Part shown: one piece after another, positions 1-6,659 of the stretch | Numbering within the stretch: position 1 is the stretch's first letter | How the letters are laid out: each line of letters begins with the position of its first letter | Assembly: GCA_023459495.1 (NCBI GenBank) | Contig: JAEWTL010000116.1 | Span: 1-33,644, forward strand | Reading direction: 5' to 3' | DNA: 33,644 nt | Source: Bacillota bacterium | GTDB lineage: Bacteria; Bacillota; Clostridia; Christensenellales; SZUA-584 | Made by a program: the position numbers and the translations under genes | The notes under the pieces: model-generated | Told to the model about the DNA's origin: nothing | The model's database searches: none | What the model saw: only the letters and a program-made list of their open reading frames with translations

Positions 1-72
1 GCGTTCTAAAGTATAGTGCTGATTTACTTTTCAAGGTTCTCGTCCCGCCGTCCTTGCGAACCGCGGACTTGT

Positions 73-101
73 ATATTAACAAACCATTCCCGGTTTGTCA
101 A
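73..101 (-). promoter_or_regulatory. Proximal promoter of a leftward rRNA-type operon
   Basis: Read on the minus strand there is a consensus -35 box TTGACA (96-101), a 17-base spacer and a -10 box TAATAT (73-78). About 33 bases downstream of the -10 lies the sequence AGAACCTTGAAAAG (minus strand of 27-40). It resembles the conserved AACCTTGAAAA leader/spacer element found before 16S and 23S genes in Bacillota. No rRNA sequence is present; if the reading is right, the rRNA gene starts to the left of base 1. Consensus quality and the repeat at 142-214 make this more than chance. Confidence 0.65.
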
Positions 102-185
102 CACCGTTTTTTCGAAACTCTTTGACCGCTTTACAGCGGCACTTTCAAGGTTCTGCTTGCGCTCTGTTTTTCAGGGCGCTCGATT

Positions 186-214
186 ATATTATCAAAACAC
201 CTTTGCTTTGTCAA
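186..214 (-). promoter_or_regulatory. Distal promoter of the same leftward rRNA-type operon
   Basis: A second minus-strand promoter has TTGACA (209-214), a 17-base spacer and TAATAT (186-191). It is again followed about 33 bases downstream by an AGAACCTTGAAAGT element (minus strand of 141-153). The unit is 113 bases from the proximal promoter and has identical internal geometry, so the two look like a duplicated promoter-leader module. Tandem strong promoters are typical of rRNA operons. Confidence 0.65.
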
Positions 215-239
215 TTGGTTTTTCGGGAATTTTTGACGC

Positions 240-405
240 AAATTAAATAAAAAACTCACTCTATAGCGTTGCTGTGAAAGACCGGCTGTATTCCAGCATC
301 CTGATTGCAAATCACCCGTCCACCCAGCCCGAAAAAGCCTGAAAACAGCCCGGAGAAGGCCAGCATGTATACGGTTTATACATATAATTATATCATTATA
401 TTCCG
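240..405. other. Non-coding stretch between rRNA-type promoters and first gene
   Basis: There is no credible coding frame here. The segment is AT-rich at both ends. An alternating A/T tract around 365-400 could act as an upstream element for the promoter that follows. No hairpin or riboswitch was recognised. Confidence 0.4.
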
Positions 406-409
406 GCGG

Positions 410-439
410 TTGACATTGTGTCCCGCTTTTCGATAGAAT
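410..439 (+). promoter_or_regulatory. Promoter of the metallo-beta-lactamase-fold gene
   Basis: TTGACA (410-415), an 18-base spacer and TAGAAT (434-439) lie 31 bases before the ATG at 471. Consensus is 6/6 and 5/6. It diverges from the rRNA-type promoters to its left. Confidence 0.65.
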
Positions 440-470
440 CTTTTAAAGTAGTGCGTTGGAGGCTACAGTC

Positions 471-1412
471 ATGAGTCCAGGTCCAAATAAGAAAAAACGT
501 ACAGCCAGAAACAGCGAGGGTGAGTCGCAGCGACAGAAAAGATCCAGTATGAGAAGATGGATGCTTATTGCGTTGCTTGTCGTTGTCTGTGCGTTTACGG
601 TATATATGCTGCTAACGGAATACGAGGAGCCTCAGCCGGTTTCCGGTGACAGCGCTACACTGAGCGTGTTGGTTATCGACGTGGGCCAGGCAGACAGCAT
701 ACTAGTTACCATGAGCACCGGCGAGGTGATGCTGATCGACGCGGGTGAGTCGGACAGTGTCGACTCCATCTGCGAGGAACTGGACGAACGCAGCATTGAC
801 ATGATCGACATTCTTGTGGCTACCCACCCTCATGCGGATCATATTGGCGGCATGTCACAAATCATCGACCGCTATGAGATTGGTACCATATACATGCCGG
901 ACAAGACAAGCACGTCCAAAGTCTACAAGAAATTGATTGCCACCATTGAGTCGCACGACGTTCCTGTTGTTGAAGCATACGCGGGTGAGGAGTTTTATCT
1001 GGGTGCTGCACGATGCACCATCGTATCACCCGGCGAGGACGACGATTACGATGCTAACAACGAAAGCGTTGCCATCTTCCTGGACTACCTTGATACGGAG
1101 TGCCTGTTTACCGGCGACATGGAAAAACGCGCGGAGGATGAGGTGCTGGCGGATGGTTATTATGTCGATGCGGACATACTGAAGGTTGCGCACCACGGCT
1201 CCTCCACCGGCACAAGTGAGGGGTTTCTGGAAGCAGTCTCCCCTGATTACGCAGTCATCAGCTGCGGCGAAGGAAATACCTATGGGCATCCACATGAGGA
1301 GACGCTCGGTCTGCTCACCGAATATGGCCTCACGCCATACCGCACCGACATTTCAGGGGATATCCTGTTTACCTCCGACGGGTACACCATACAGGTCACC
1401 ACCGGAGATTAA
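471..1412 (+). CDS. Membrane-anchored ComEC/Rec2-type metallo-beta-lactamase-fold hydrolase
   Basis: This 314-residue protein starts at ATG 471, because GGAGG (458-462) lies 8 bases upstream; the in-frame TTG at 456 overlaps that ribosome site and is rejected. A basic N-terminus is followed by one membrane segment at about residues 29-48, so the catalytic part should face outside. The domain has the order typical of the soluble half of ComEC: DVGQADSILV, then the metal motif THPHADHIGG, then FTGDME, then the terminal HHGSSTGT and GHPH. ComEC uses this domain as a nuclease in DNA uptake, but stand-alone copies without the ComEC channel are common in Clostridia and their substrate is not settled. 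The gene stands alone between its own promoter and a terminator. The family call is firm; the substrate (DNA, phosphodiester or other) is unknown. Confidence 0.9.
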   Translation: MSPGPNKKKRTARNSEGESQRQKRSSMRRWMLIALLVVVCAFTVYMLLTEYEEPQPVSGDSATLSVLVIDVGQADSILVTMSTGEVMLIDAGESDSVDSICEELDERSIDMIDILVATHPHADHIGGMSQIIDRYEIGTIYMPDKTSTSKVYKKLIATIESHDVPVVEAYAGEEFYLGAARCTIVSPGEDDDYDANNESVAIFLDYLDTECLFTGDMEKRAEDEVLADGYYVDADILKVAHHGSSTGTSEGFLEAVSPDYAVISCGEGNTYGHPHEETLGLLTEYGLTPYRTDISGDILFTSDGYTIQVTTGD

Positions 1413-1432
1413 ATGATCGCAACCACGCTACC

Positions 1433-1465
1433 AAAGCCAACTGGGAAGCTTCCGGTTGGCTTTTA
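1433..1465 (+). terminator. Intrinsic terminator after the metallo-beta-lactamase-fold gene
   Basis: AAAGCCAAC (1433-1441) pairs with GTTGGCTTT (1455-1463), with further pairing inside the loop, followed by a short T run. It lies 20 bases after the stop codon. Confidence 0.75.
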
Positions 1466-1493
1466 TCGTTCAGGCATCCTAAATGAAGAATAT

Positions 1494-1524
1494 AAAAAGC
1501 GCACGCCGCGGCTGCGGAATGCGC
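1494..1524 (-). terminator. Intrinsic terminator of xpt
   Basis: On the minus strand GCGCA and CCGC pair with GCGG and TGCGC across a small internal bulge, then TTTTT follows (plus-strand A run 1494-1498). It lies about 35 bases beyond the xpt stop, facing the plus-strand terminator at 1433-1465. Confidence 0.7.
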
Positions 1525-1557
1525 ATATCAGTCAGATTCTGCTGTAGTCAGGAAGCG

Positions 1558-2130
1558 TTAATCGCGGAACTGAACGGTTTGATTTTCCATGCTGTCTATG
1601 ATTGCCAGACTCTGCACGTTGTATCCGGCTTGGCGCAGCTTGTCCCCGCCGCCCTGAAAACCTTTTTCGATGACAATGCCGATTCCCGCAACCACAGCAC
1701 CTGCCTGTCCGCTGATATCCAGCAGGCCCTTCTGGGCTTTACCGGTTGCCAATATATCGTCTATGATGAGTATCCGGTCATCGGATGTCAGATAGCGTTT
1801 TTCAAGGATAACTGTGTAGTCCCTGCCACGCGTATAGCTGGTGACAGTGGACCTATAGACGTCGCCATCAATGTTTTTGCTTTCAGATTTTTTGGCAAAT
1901 ACGATGGGAACTCCGAAATACTTGGCCGCAAGGCAGGCCACGGCGATGCCGCTGGCTTCGATCGTGATGATCTTGGTAATCTTCTCGCCGTCAAACCGGC
2001 GCCAGAATTCTTTCCCGATTTCATCGAGCAGCCCGATATCGATCTGATGATTCAAAAAACCATCCACCTTGATAATGTGCCCGTCTTTGATCCTGCCGTC
2101 CTTTCGGATCCGTTCCTTTAAAAGCTCCAT
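1558..2130 (-). CDS. xpt: Xanthine phosphoribosyltransferase
   Basis: Purine salvage enzyme, predicted to convert xanthine and PRPP to XMP in the cytosol. The 190 residues match the family's usual length. The PRPP-binding signature is ILIIDDILATGKA at residues 120-132, and the N-terminal MELLKERI...DGHIIKVDGFLNHQID and central IEASGIAVA and KKSESKNIDG segments are typical of Xpt rather than of adenine or hypoxanthine enzymes. It stands alone, without the xanthine permease gene that accompanies it in Bacillus. The upstream region lacks the sequence core of a purine riboswitch but has a pair of inverted GAACTTT elements that may be PurR boxes. The ribosome site before the ATG is weak (GGGG). 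The call is firm. Confidence 0.93.
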   Translation of the reverse strand: MELLKERIRKDGRIKDGHIIKVDGFLNHQIDIGLLDEIGKEFWRRFDGEKITKIITIEASGIAVACLAAKYFGVPIVFAKKSESKNIDGDVYRSTVTSYTRGRDYTVILEKRYLTSDDRILIIDDILATGKAQKGLLDISGQAGAVVAGIGIVIEKGFQGGGDKLRQAGYNVQSLAIIDSMENQTVQFRD

Positions 2131-2172
2131 CCCATATCCCCATCCGATTCAAAATTTAAATTTATTTTTTCT

Positions 2173-2222
2173 ATTATAACCGCACTGTCCGAACTTTGGA
2201 ATAACAAATACGAAAAAAGTTC
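2173..2222 (-). promoter_or_regulatory. Candidate xpt promoter with PurBox-like inverted repeat
   Basis: On the minus strand a TATAAT -10 (2173-2178) lies 43 bases from the xpt start; the -35 is poor. Just upstream is an inverted pair, GAACTTT (2191-2197) and AAAGTTC (2216-2222), separated by 18 bases. The first arm reads CCGAACTTT, which fits the PurR box core CCGAAC. In Bacillus subtilis xpt-pbuX belongs to the PurR regulon, so the placement makes sense. PurR itself is not in this window. Confidence 0.4.
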
Positions 2223-2676
2223 TGCATTATTCAGTATAAATAATGGCATCAAAACATTTTTAAAATGCGTAAAGCCTGAACACAGGGCATTGCGTACATA
2301 AACCGTTAAAACATCCATATTCTATTATTATATTTAAGCATTAATAGCCATCACAATATTCATTACGCTGCCTTTGCTGGCAATACGGTTACCTAAATTA
2401 GCTATGCATATCTATACTCTTGTTAATAATGCTCTTCTCACGAAGCTATGCACGGCAGACAATCTTGTCCATAATGCCGCCGGACCATAGTGTTTTTTCG
2501 CGGGGGCATCCCTAATAAAAATGAGTTGATCGTATTGCACAACAGAGTCGGGGTTAAATACGCGTAAAGCACTTTAGAAATTATAAACACCTAACGATAA
2601 AAATTAAAAGAGATTAATTTGATAATGCAGAGCCTAAGAGCGTTACTGTTTATTAATGAGGAGTAGATAATACAGC
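2223..2676. other. AT-rich intergenic region before the chemoreceptor gene
   Basis: About 450 bases without a convincing gene. Frames are short and lack ribosome sites. No riboswitch (c-di-GMP, purine) or strong hairpin was recognised. GAGGAG at about 2660 probably serves the next gene, although 13 bases from its ATG is long. Confidence 0.4.
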
Positions 2677-3504
2677 ATGTATGAACCCGTTCTTGATCAG
2701 ATCATCAACACGTTGCCTTTTATTCAGGATTTGTTCGCTTCAGGAGGAGTAAGCCTTACTGATTGCGAAAAGTTCCTATATTATAAGCCCGGTAAAAAAA
2801 TAGATCTGCATATAAAGCCGGGAACAGTTTTAAAACCAGGGGGCATAATTTGGGCGGTTCTCGAGGAGGGGTGCAGAAAAACCGCTGTTTTAGATAAATC
2901 CTTTTATGGTATGAGCCTTGTTGTGACGGCTGTACCCATTTATAGTGATCATCACAGTTTAGTTGGCGTTATCAGTCTATATGAAACTATAGAAAAGCAA
3001 GAAATATTCAGAGAAATGGCTTTGGAATTGACGGATAATATTGCTGTTATAGCAAACACCACGGAAGAAATCTATACAGACATGGAAGATGTCAAATCAT
3101 ACAGCAGTAAGATGGCCACATCTGCAGAAAACTTGAAAGATGAGATTAGTAACTTAAATGACGTATTGGATATTATTAGGACAATAGAAAGGCAAACCAA
3201 TTTATTGGGAATCAATGCAGCCATAACAGCTGCGCGGGCAGGAAGTGCTGGCCAGGAGTTTTCTGTCGTAGCGAAAGAGATCCGCAGATTATCCTCGGAT
3301 ACATCCCATTCAATTTTAACAGCAGAAGCAACGCTCCAAACCGTTTTCAAAGACAGCGATAGTACAATCGATCAAATTGAAGGCATAAATACAATCATAA
3401 ACAGTATCGCATCTGCTCTGGGACACTTCTCGGAAGCAATACAAAAAACGAACGCATTATGTGATAAGTTAAGCGATTATGCTAATAATTTAGATAATGA
3501 TTAG
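2677..3504 (+). CDS. Soluble methyl-accepting chemotaxis-type signalling protein
   Basis: This 275-residue protein has no membrane segment, no signal peptide and no HAMP domain. Residues 1 to about 105 form a small alpha/beta sensor region, probably PAS/GAF-like, ending in VVTAVPIYSD...LVGVISLYE. From about 115 it is a long coiled coil containing the conserved receptor tip ERQTNLLGINAAITAARAG (residues 171-189), then FSVVAKEIRRLSSDTS. This tip binds CheA and CheW in known receptors. Soluble receptors of about this size and layout are known in Bacillota (YfmS-like). The adaptation region is short, and no che gene is nearby, so its kinase partner must lie elsewhere. The gene is much more AT-rich than the genes to its right. 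The input signal is unknown. Confidence 0.85.
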   Translation: MYEPVLDQIINTLPFIQDLFASGGVSLTDCEKFLYYKPGKKIDLHIKPGTVLKPGGIIWAVLEEGCRKTAVLDKSFYGMSLVVTAVPIYSDHHSLVGVISLYETIEKQEIFREMALELTDNIAVIANTTEEIYTDMEDVKSYSSKMATSAENLKDEISNLNDVLDIIRTIERQTNLLGINAAITAARAGSAGQEFSVVAKEIRRLSSDTSHSILTAEATLQTVFKDSDSTIDQIEGINTIINSIASALGHFSEAIQKTNALCDKLSDYANNLDND

Positions 3505-3553
3505 TCCAAACCACATGTACGACCAGCGATCAGCATCATATATTACAGCTACG

Positions 3554-3583
3554 AAAAATAGCGCCCAGATGGGCGCTATTTTT
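3554..3583. terminator. Bidirectional terminator between chemoreceptor gene and tRNA-Ser
   Basis: AAAAATAGCGCCC (3554-3566) and GGGCGCTATTTTT (3571-3583) form a perfect 13-bp stem with a four-base loop. A/T runs on both sides suit termination from either strand. It abuts the encoded CCA end of the tRNA. Confidence 0.85.
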
Positions 3584-3674
3584 GGCGGAGAGAGAGGGAT
3601 TCGAACCCTCGGTAGGGTATTAGCCTACACACGATTTCCAATCGTGCGCCTTAGACCAGCTCAGCCATCTCTCC
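3583..3674 (-). tRNA. tRNA-Ser(GGA)
   Basis: The minus strand has the acceptor GGAGAGA pairing with TCTCTCC, discriminator G and an encoded CCA. The anticodon arm is CACGA, loop TTGGAAA, TCGTG, giving anticodon GGA, which reads UCC and UCU serine codons. A long variable arm (GGCTAATACCC region) and the T arm GAGGGTTCGAATCCCTC confirm the serine class. Length is 92 bases including CCA. The long frame over this region is not a gene. Confidence 0.97.
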
Positions 3675-3702
3675 ATGGTGATCTTCGATCCACGCGAAGG
3701 CT

Positions 3703-3731
3703 ATTTTATCATACGCCCGATAAAATAACAA
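3703..3731 (-). promoter_or_regulatory. Promoter of tRNA-Ser
   Basis: On the minus strand TTGTTA (3726-3731), a 17-base spacer and TAAAAT (3703-3708) lie 28 bases before the mature 5' end of the tRNA. Confidence 0.6.
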
Positions 3732-3812
3732 CACTTTATGTGCGCCAATTTTCACATATTTTGCGCTCTTCCGCAGATAATAAAGACAACGCAGGAAGGA
3801 AGGTGAATTTAC

Positions 3813-3968
3813 ATGCAAAGCTTTAAATCAGGGCAGAAAGCGCCGCAAAGCGGCGACTATAAGATCGTGAATGACCGTGGACAGGTCGTTCGCAACGGCG
3901 TTACATTAAGCAAGGGAGACTCGTTCCCACCCACGCCCGGCTCCAACCAACATTTCGAAAAGGAGTAG
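3813..3968 (+). CDS. yjzC: YjzC-like small protein
   Basis: A 51-residue frame begins at ATG 3813 with the purine-rich ribosome site AGGAAGGAAGGTG just upstream and ends at TAG 3966-3968. The sequence has FKSGQKAP near the start, then SGDYKIVNDRGQ, then VTLSKGDSFPPTP. This follows the YjzC family pattern of F-x-G-x-x-AP, then a Y-hydrophobic turn, then L-x-x-GD-x-FPPT. Members are widespread in Bacillota and have no established function. A strong terminator follows about 60 bases later. A weak promoter (TTCACA 3751-3756, 19 bases, GATAAT 3776-3781) may drive it. It is small enough to be missed by gene callers. Confidence 0.8.
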   Translation: MQSFKSGQKAPQSGDYKIVNDRGQVVRNGVTLSKGDSFPPTPGSNQHFEKE

Positions 3969-4027
3969 GTAGGGATGTGCTGCAGTGAAGGCACCGTCCC
4001 GCCAGCACTGTAAGTTTTGAATAACAG

Positions 4028-4060
4028 AAAAGCCGCATTCAAAATGAAGCGGCTTTTTTA
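4028..4060. terminator. Bidirectional terminator between yjzC and the opp operon
   Basis: AAAAGCCGC (4028-4036) pairs with GCGGCTTTT (4049-4057), extended inward by TTC/GAA. A T run follows on the plus strand, and on the minus strand the stem ends in TTTTCTG. It can stop both yjzC and the leftward opp operon. Confidence 0.85.
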
Positions 4061-4088
4061 TGGGCTGAATATCGCTCGGACGATTGCG

Positions 4089-4364
4089 TTACCGAAGCCA
4101 GACATACCTGCAGAACAGCAGAAACAGGAAGGCTGCTCCAATAAATATCAGGCCGATTACAAGACCCGCCAGAAGCGCGTGAAGTGCGATAAGGCGTGTC
4201 TCCCGCTTATCAGGCAGAGGTGGTGCAGGAGCATCCGGATCGCTCTCCCGGGCCGCTTTCTTCCTCTTTCCGGGCATACCTCCCAGCAGCGGGTCATTCG
4301 GCATCTCAATGCCGCTCATATCCGCAATACGCCGGCCGTCATCGTCCTCGTACTTTTTTCTCAT
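4089..4364 (-). CDS. Small membrane protein at the end of the opp operon
   Basis: This 91-residue protein starts at the ATG (4364) that overlaps the oppF stop in an ATGA arrangement, which implies coupled translation; an earlier in-frame ATG at 4385 lies inside oppF. The first ~60 residues are charged and proline-rich (KKYEDDDGRR, GKRKKAARE, DAPAPPLPDKRE). One hydrophobic segment follows (ALLAGLVIGLIFIGAAFLFLLFC in outline) and then a short YVWLR tail. The likely topology is cytosolic N-terminus with a C-terminal anchor. I do not recognise the family. Its position argues for a role with the transporter, for example assembly or regulation, but nothing in the sequence proves this. Confidence 0.75.
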   Translation of the reverse strand: MRKKYEDDDGRRIADMSGIEMPNDPLLGGMPGKRKKAARESDPDAPAPPLPDKRETRLIALHALLAGLVIGLIFIGAAFLFLLFCRYVWLR

Positions 4365-5413
4365 TGTTCGTCGTAGAGGTGGCATGCCACAGTATGCCCC
4401 GGTTCAATCTCCTTTTTCACCGGCGTTTCAAACTTACAGATTTCCATGCACTGTGAACAGCGTGTATGGAACTTGCAGCCTTTCGGCGGGTTGGCCGGTG
4501 AGGGTATACTGCCCTCCAGTACGATGCGGTTCATCCGAACCGTCGGGTCCGGAATGGGAATCGCGGAGAACAGGGCCTGCGTGTACGGGTGAAGCGGTCG
4601 CGCAAAGATATCTTCCTTCCGGCCGAATTCAACCATATCGCCGAGGTACATTACGCCGATCGTGTTGGAGATGTGCTCCACCACCGACAGATCGTGCGAG
4701 ATGAACAGATACGTCAGGTTGAACTCCTTCTGCAGATCCATCAGCAGGTTGATAATCTGAGCCTGAATCGAAACATCCAGTGCGGATACCGGCTCGTCGC
4801 ATACCACGAACTCCGGCCTAAGCGCCAGAGCCCTTGCGATGCAGATGCGCTGACGCTGACCGCCCGAGAACTCGTGCGGATAGCGATCTTTATGGTAAGG
4901 CTGCAGACCGCAGCTCTCCATAATGTAGTCGATATGCGCTTCGTATTCCTTCTTAGGCACAATGCCGTGCTCACGCACCGCTTCGCCGATGATCTCGCCA
5001 ACAGGCAGCCGCGGTGACAGACTGGAATACGGGTCCTGAAATATAATCTGCATCTTGGGCCGCAGGGCTCGGAGCTTTTCCTTGTCGAGATCGTAGATCT
5101 CTGTGCCGTTGAACAGAACCTGACCCGCAGTCTTGTCGGTCAGGCGCAGGATTGTGCGCCCGATCGTCGTCTTGCCGCAACCGCTCTCTCCCACCAGTCC
5201 CATGGTGGTACCCCGCTCAATGTTAAAGCTGATGCCGTCCACAGCCTTGACATAGCCGATCGTATTTGCCAGCACGCCGTCCTTGATCGGAAAGTACTTT
5301 CTGAGCCGGTTGACCTCCAGCACATTCTTTTCATCGTGTACGAGCGGCACATAGCTCGTATCGATCTTTTCCTTATGCACGTGCGCTTGTTTGTTAACCT
5401 TCACTTCAGCCAT
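4361..5413 (-). CDS. oppF: Oligopeptide/dipeptide ABC transporter ATPase (OppF/DppF type)
   Basis: One of two ATPases that power peptide import through OppB-OppC. The 350 residues contain Walker A GESGCGKTT, Q-loop QDPYSSLSPRL, signature FSGGQRQR, Walker B FVVCDEPVSALD and the switch histidine in FISHDLSVV. The C-terminal oligopeptide-transporter domain carries cysteines spaced CX5CX2CX3C (GCKFHTRCSQCMEIC). The PYSSLSPR form of the Q-loop and the short C-terminus point to the F subunit. The start overlaps the end of oppD by 8 bases, and its stop overlaps the next gene, so the genes are translated together. Substrate class (peptide, nickel, sugar) cannot be settled from the ATPase. Confidence 0.93.
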   Translation of the reverse strand: MAEVKVNKQAHVHKEKIDTSYVPLVHDEKNVLEVNRLRKYFPIKDGVLANTIGYVKAVDGISFNIERGTTMGLVGESGCGKTTIGRTILRLTDKTAGQVLFNGTEIYDLDKEKLRALRPKMQIIFQDPYSSLSPRLPVGEIIGEAVREHGIVPKKEYEAHIDYIMESCGLQPYHKDRYPHEFSGGQRQRICIARALALRPEFVVCDEPVSALDVSIQAQIINLLMDLQKEFNLTYLFISHDLSVVEHISNTIGVMYLGDMVEFGRKEDIFARPLHPYTQALFSAIPIPDPTVRMNRIVLEGSIPSPANPPKGCKFHTRCSQCMEICKFETPVKKEIEPGHTVACHLYDEQ

Positions 5414-6647
5414 TGTTCTTCATTTCCTTTGCATAACGATAGCAGGCGACCTTATGGGTCGGCGAAAGCGCAATCTCTTGCGGATACGGACCGGAACACT
5501 GAGCAGTACACATCTCGCACCGGTCCTTGAAATAGCAGTAGTCGGGCATATCGATGGGGTTAGGCACCTTTCCCGGTATGCTGTACAGCCTGTCGACCTT
5601 GCGATGGACGGCCGGACGGGATGCCATGAGACCGATGGTATACGGATGACTCGGGTTTTGAAAAACCTCGAACGCCGTACCGCGTTCCACGATGCGGCCC
5701 GCGTACATAACCACCACGTAATCCGCCATCTCGGCAATAACGCCCAGATCGTGCGTGATAATCATGATGCTTGAATTGATCCTGTCCTTCAGGTGGCGCA
5801 GCAGATCGAGGATCTGCGCCTGAATCGTTACGTCCAGCGCTGTCGTGGGTTCATCCGCGATAATCAGACGCGGCTCGCATGCCAGCGCCATGGCGATCAT
5901 GACGCGCTGGCGCATGCCGCCCGACAGCTCGTGCGGGTACATTTCGTATACGCCTTCCGGGTTGGCGATACCCACCATGTTCAGCATCTCGATCGTACGC
6001 TCTTTGATGACTTTCGCCCGGGCTTCGGCAAGCTTGCCACGCTTTTTCTGCTTGGGCGTATCCTCGCTGAACTCAGCCAGATCCTTAAACAGATCGTGAC
6101 CGTGCAGTTCAATGACTTCGTCCACCTGGGCGCCAATCTTGAAAACCGGATTCAGGCTCGTCATGGGTTCCTGGAATATCATCGATATTTTGTTGCCCCG
6201 GATGCTGTACATGCGCTCTGTAGGCGTTTTGGCGATGTCATATGCTTTGTCGCCCATGTTGAATCGAATCTCGCCTTTGACAATCTGCCCCTGTGGACGC
6301 TGAAGCAGCTGCATAAGCGAGAGGCTCGTCACGGATTTACCGCAGCCGCTCTCACCCACGACGCCTACCGTCTTGCCGATCGGCACGTCGAAGGACACAC
6401 CGTCCACCGCCTTGACCGCGCCAATGTCGGTATAAAAGTAGGTATGAAGGTTATCAAACTCTACGACATTGCCCGGGTCCTTCATCTGCGTAAGGAATTC
6501 TGCTTCCGGCACATTCTTCCGCTTATGCATCTTTTCGAACCGGTTGGTTATCTTACGGTTCTCCCGTGAAATCCTGCTGGACTCACGCGCCGACATATAG
6601 TTCAGATTCTTTTTCTTTTCTTGCCTGTTTTTCAGCCAATTTGCCAT
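5406..6647 (-). CDS. oppD: Oligopeptide/dipeptide ABC transporter ATPase (OppD/DppD type)
   Basis: The second ATPase of the importer, 413 residues from ATG 6647, which has AGGGGG about 8 bases upstream; a GTG nine bases earlier overlaps that site. About 60 basic, mostly charged residues precede the ATPase fold, longer than usual for OppD. Walker A is GESGCGKS, the Q-loop QEPMTSLNP, the signature LSGGMRQR and Walker B LIIADEPTTALD. An insertion of charged residues (EFSEDTPKQKKRGKLAEARAK in outline) follows the Q-loop. The C-terminus has the same CX5CX2CX3C cysteine set as OppF. It lies 12 bases after oppC. Confidence 0.92.
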   Translation of the reverse strand: MANWLKNRQEKKKNLNYMSARESSRISRENRKITNRFEKMHKRKNVPEAEFLTQMKDPGNVVEFDNLHTYFYTDIGAVKAVDGVSFDVPIGKTVGVVGESGCGKSVTSLSLMQLLQRPQGQIVKGEIRFNMGDKAYDIAKTPTERMYSIRGNKISMIFQEPMTSLNPVFKIGAQVDEVIELHGHDLFKDLAEFSEDTPKQKKRGKLAEARAKVIKERTIEMLNMVGIANPEGVYEMYPHELSGGMRQRVMIAMALACEPRLIIADEPTTALDVTIQAQILDLLRHLKDRINSSIMIITHDLGVIAEMADYVVVMYAGRIVERGTAFEVFQNPSHPYTIGLMASRPAVHRKVDRLYSIPGKVPNPIDMPDYCYFKDRCEMCTAQCSGPYPQEIALSPTHKVACYRYAKEMKNNG

Positions 6648-6659
6648 TGCGCTCACCCC

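Noticed and set aside
16..246. 76-residue frame on the plus strand at the left edge
   Set aside because: It runs across two consensus minus-strand promoters and leader elements, has no ribosome site and no family resemblance.
2118..2318. 66-residue minus-strand frame upstream of xpt
   Set aside because: It overlaps the xpt start and contains the candidate xpt promoter; it has no ribosome site or recognisable content.
2131..2340. Purine riboswitch before xpt
   Set aside because: The conserved core elements of the purine aptamer could not be found on the minus strand.
3497..3826. 109-residue plus-strand frame
   Set aside because: It passes through the tRNA-Ser gene and its terminator.
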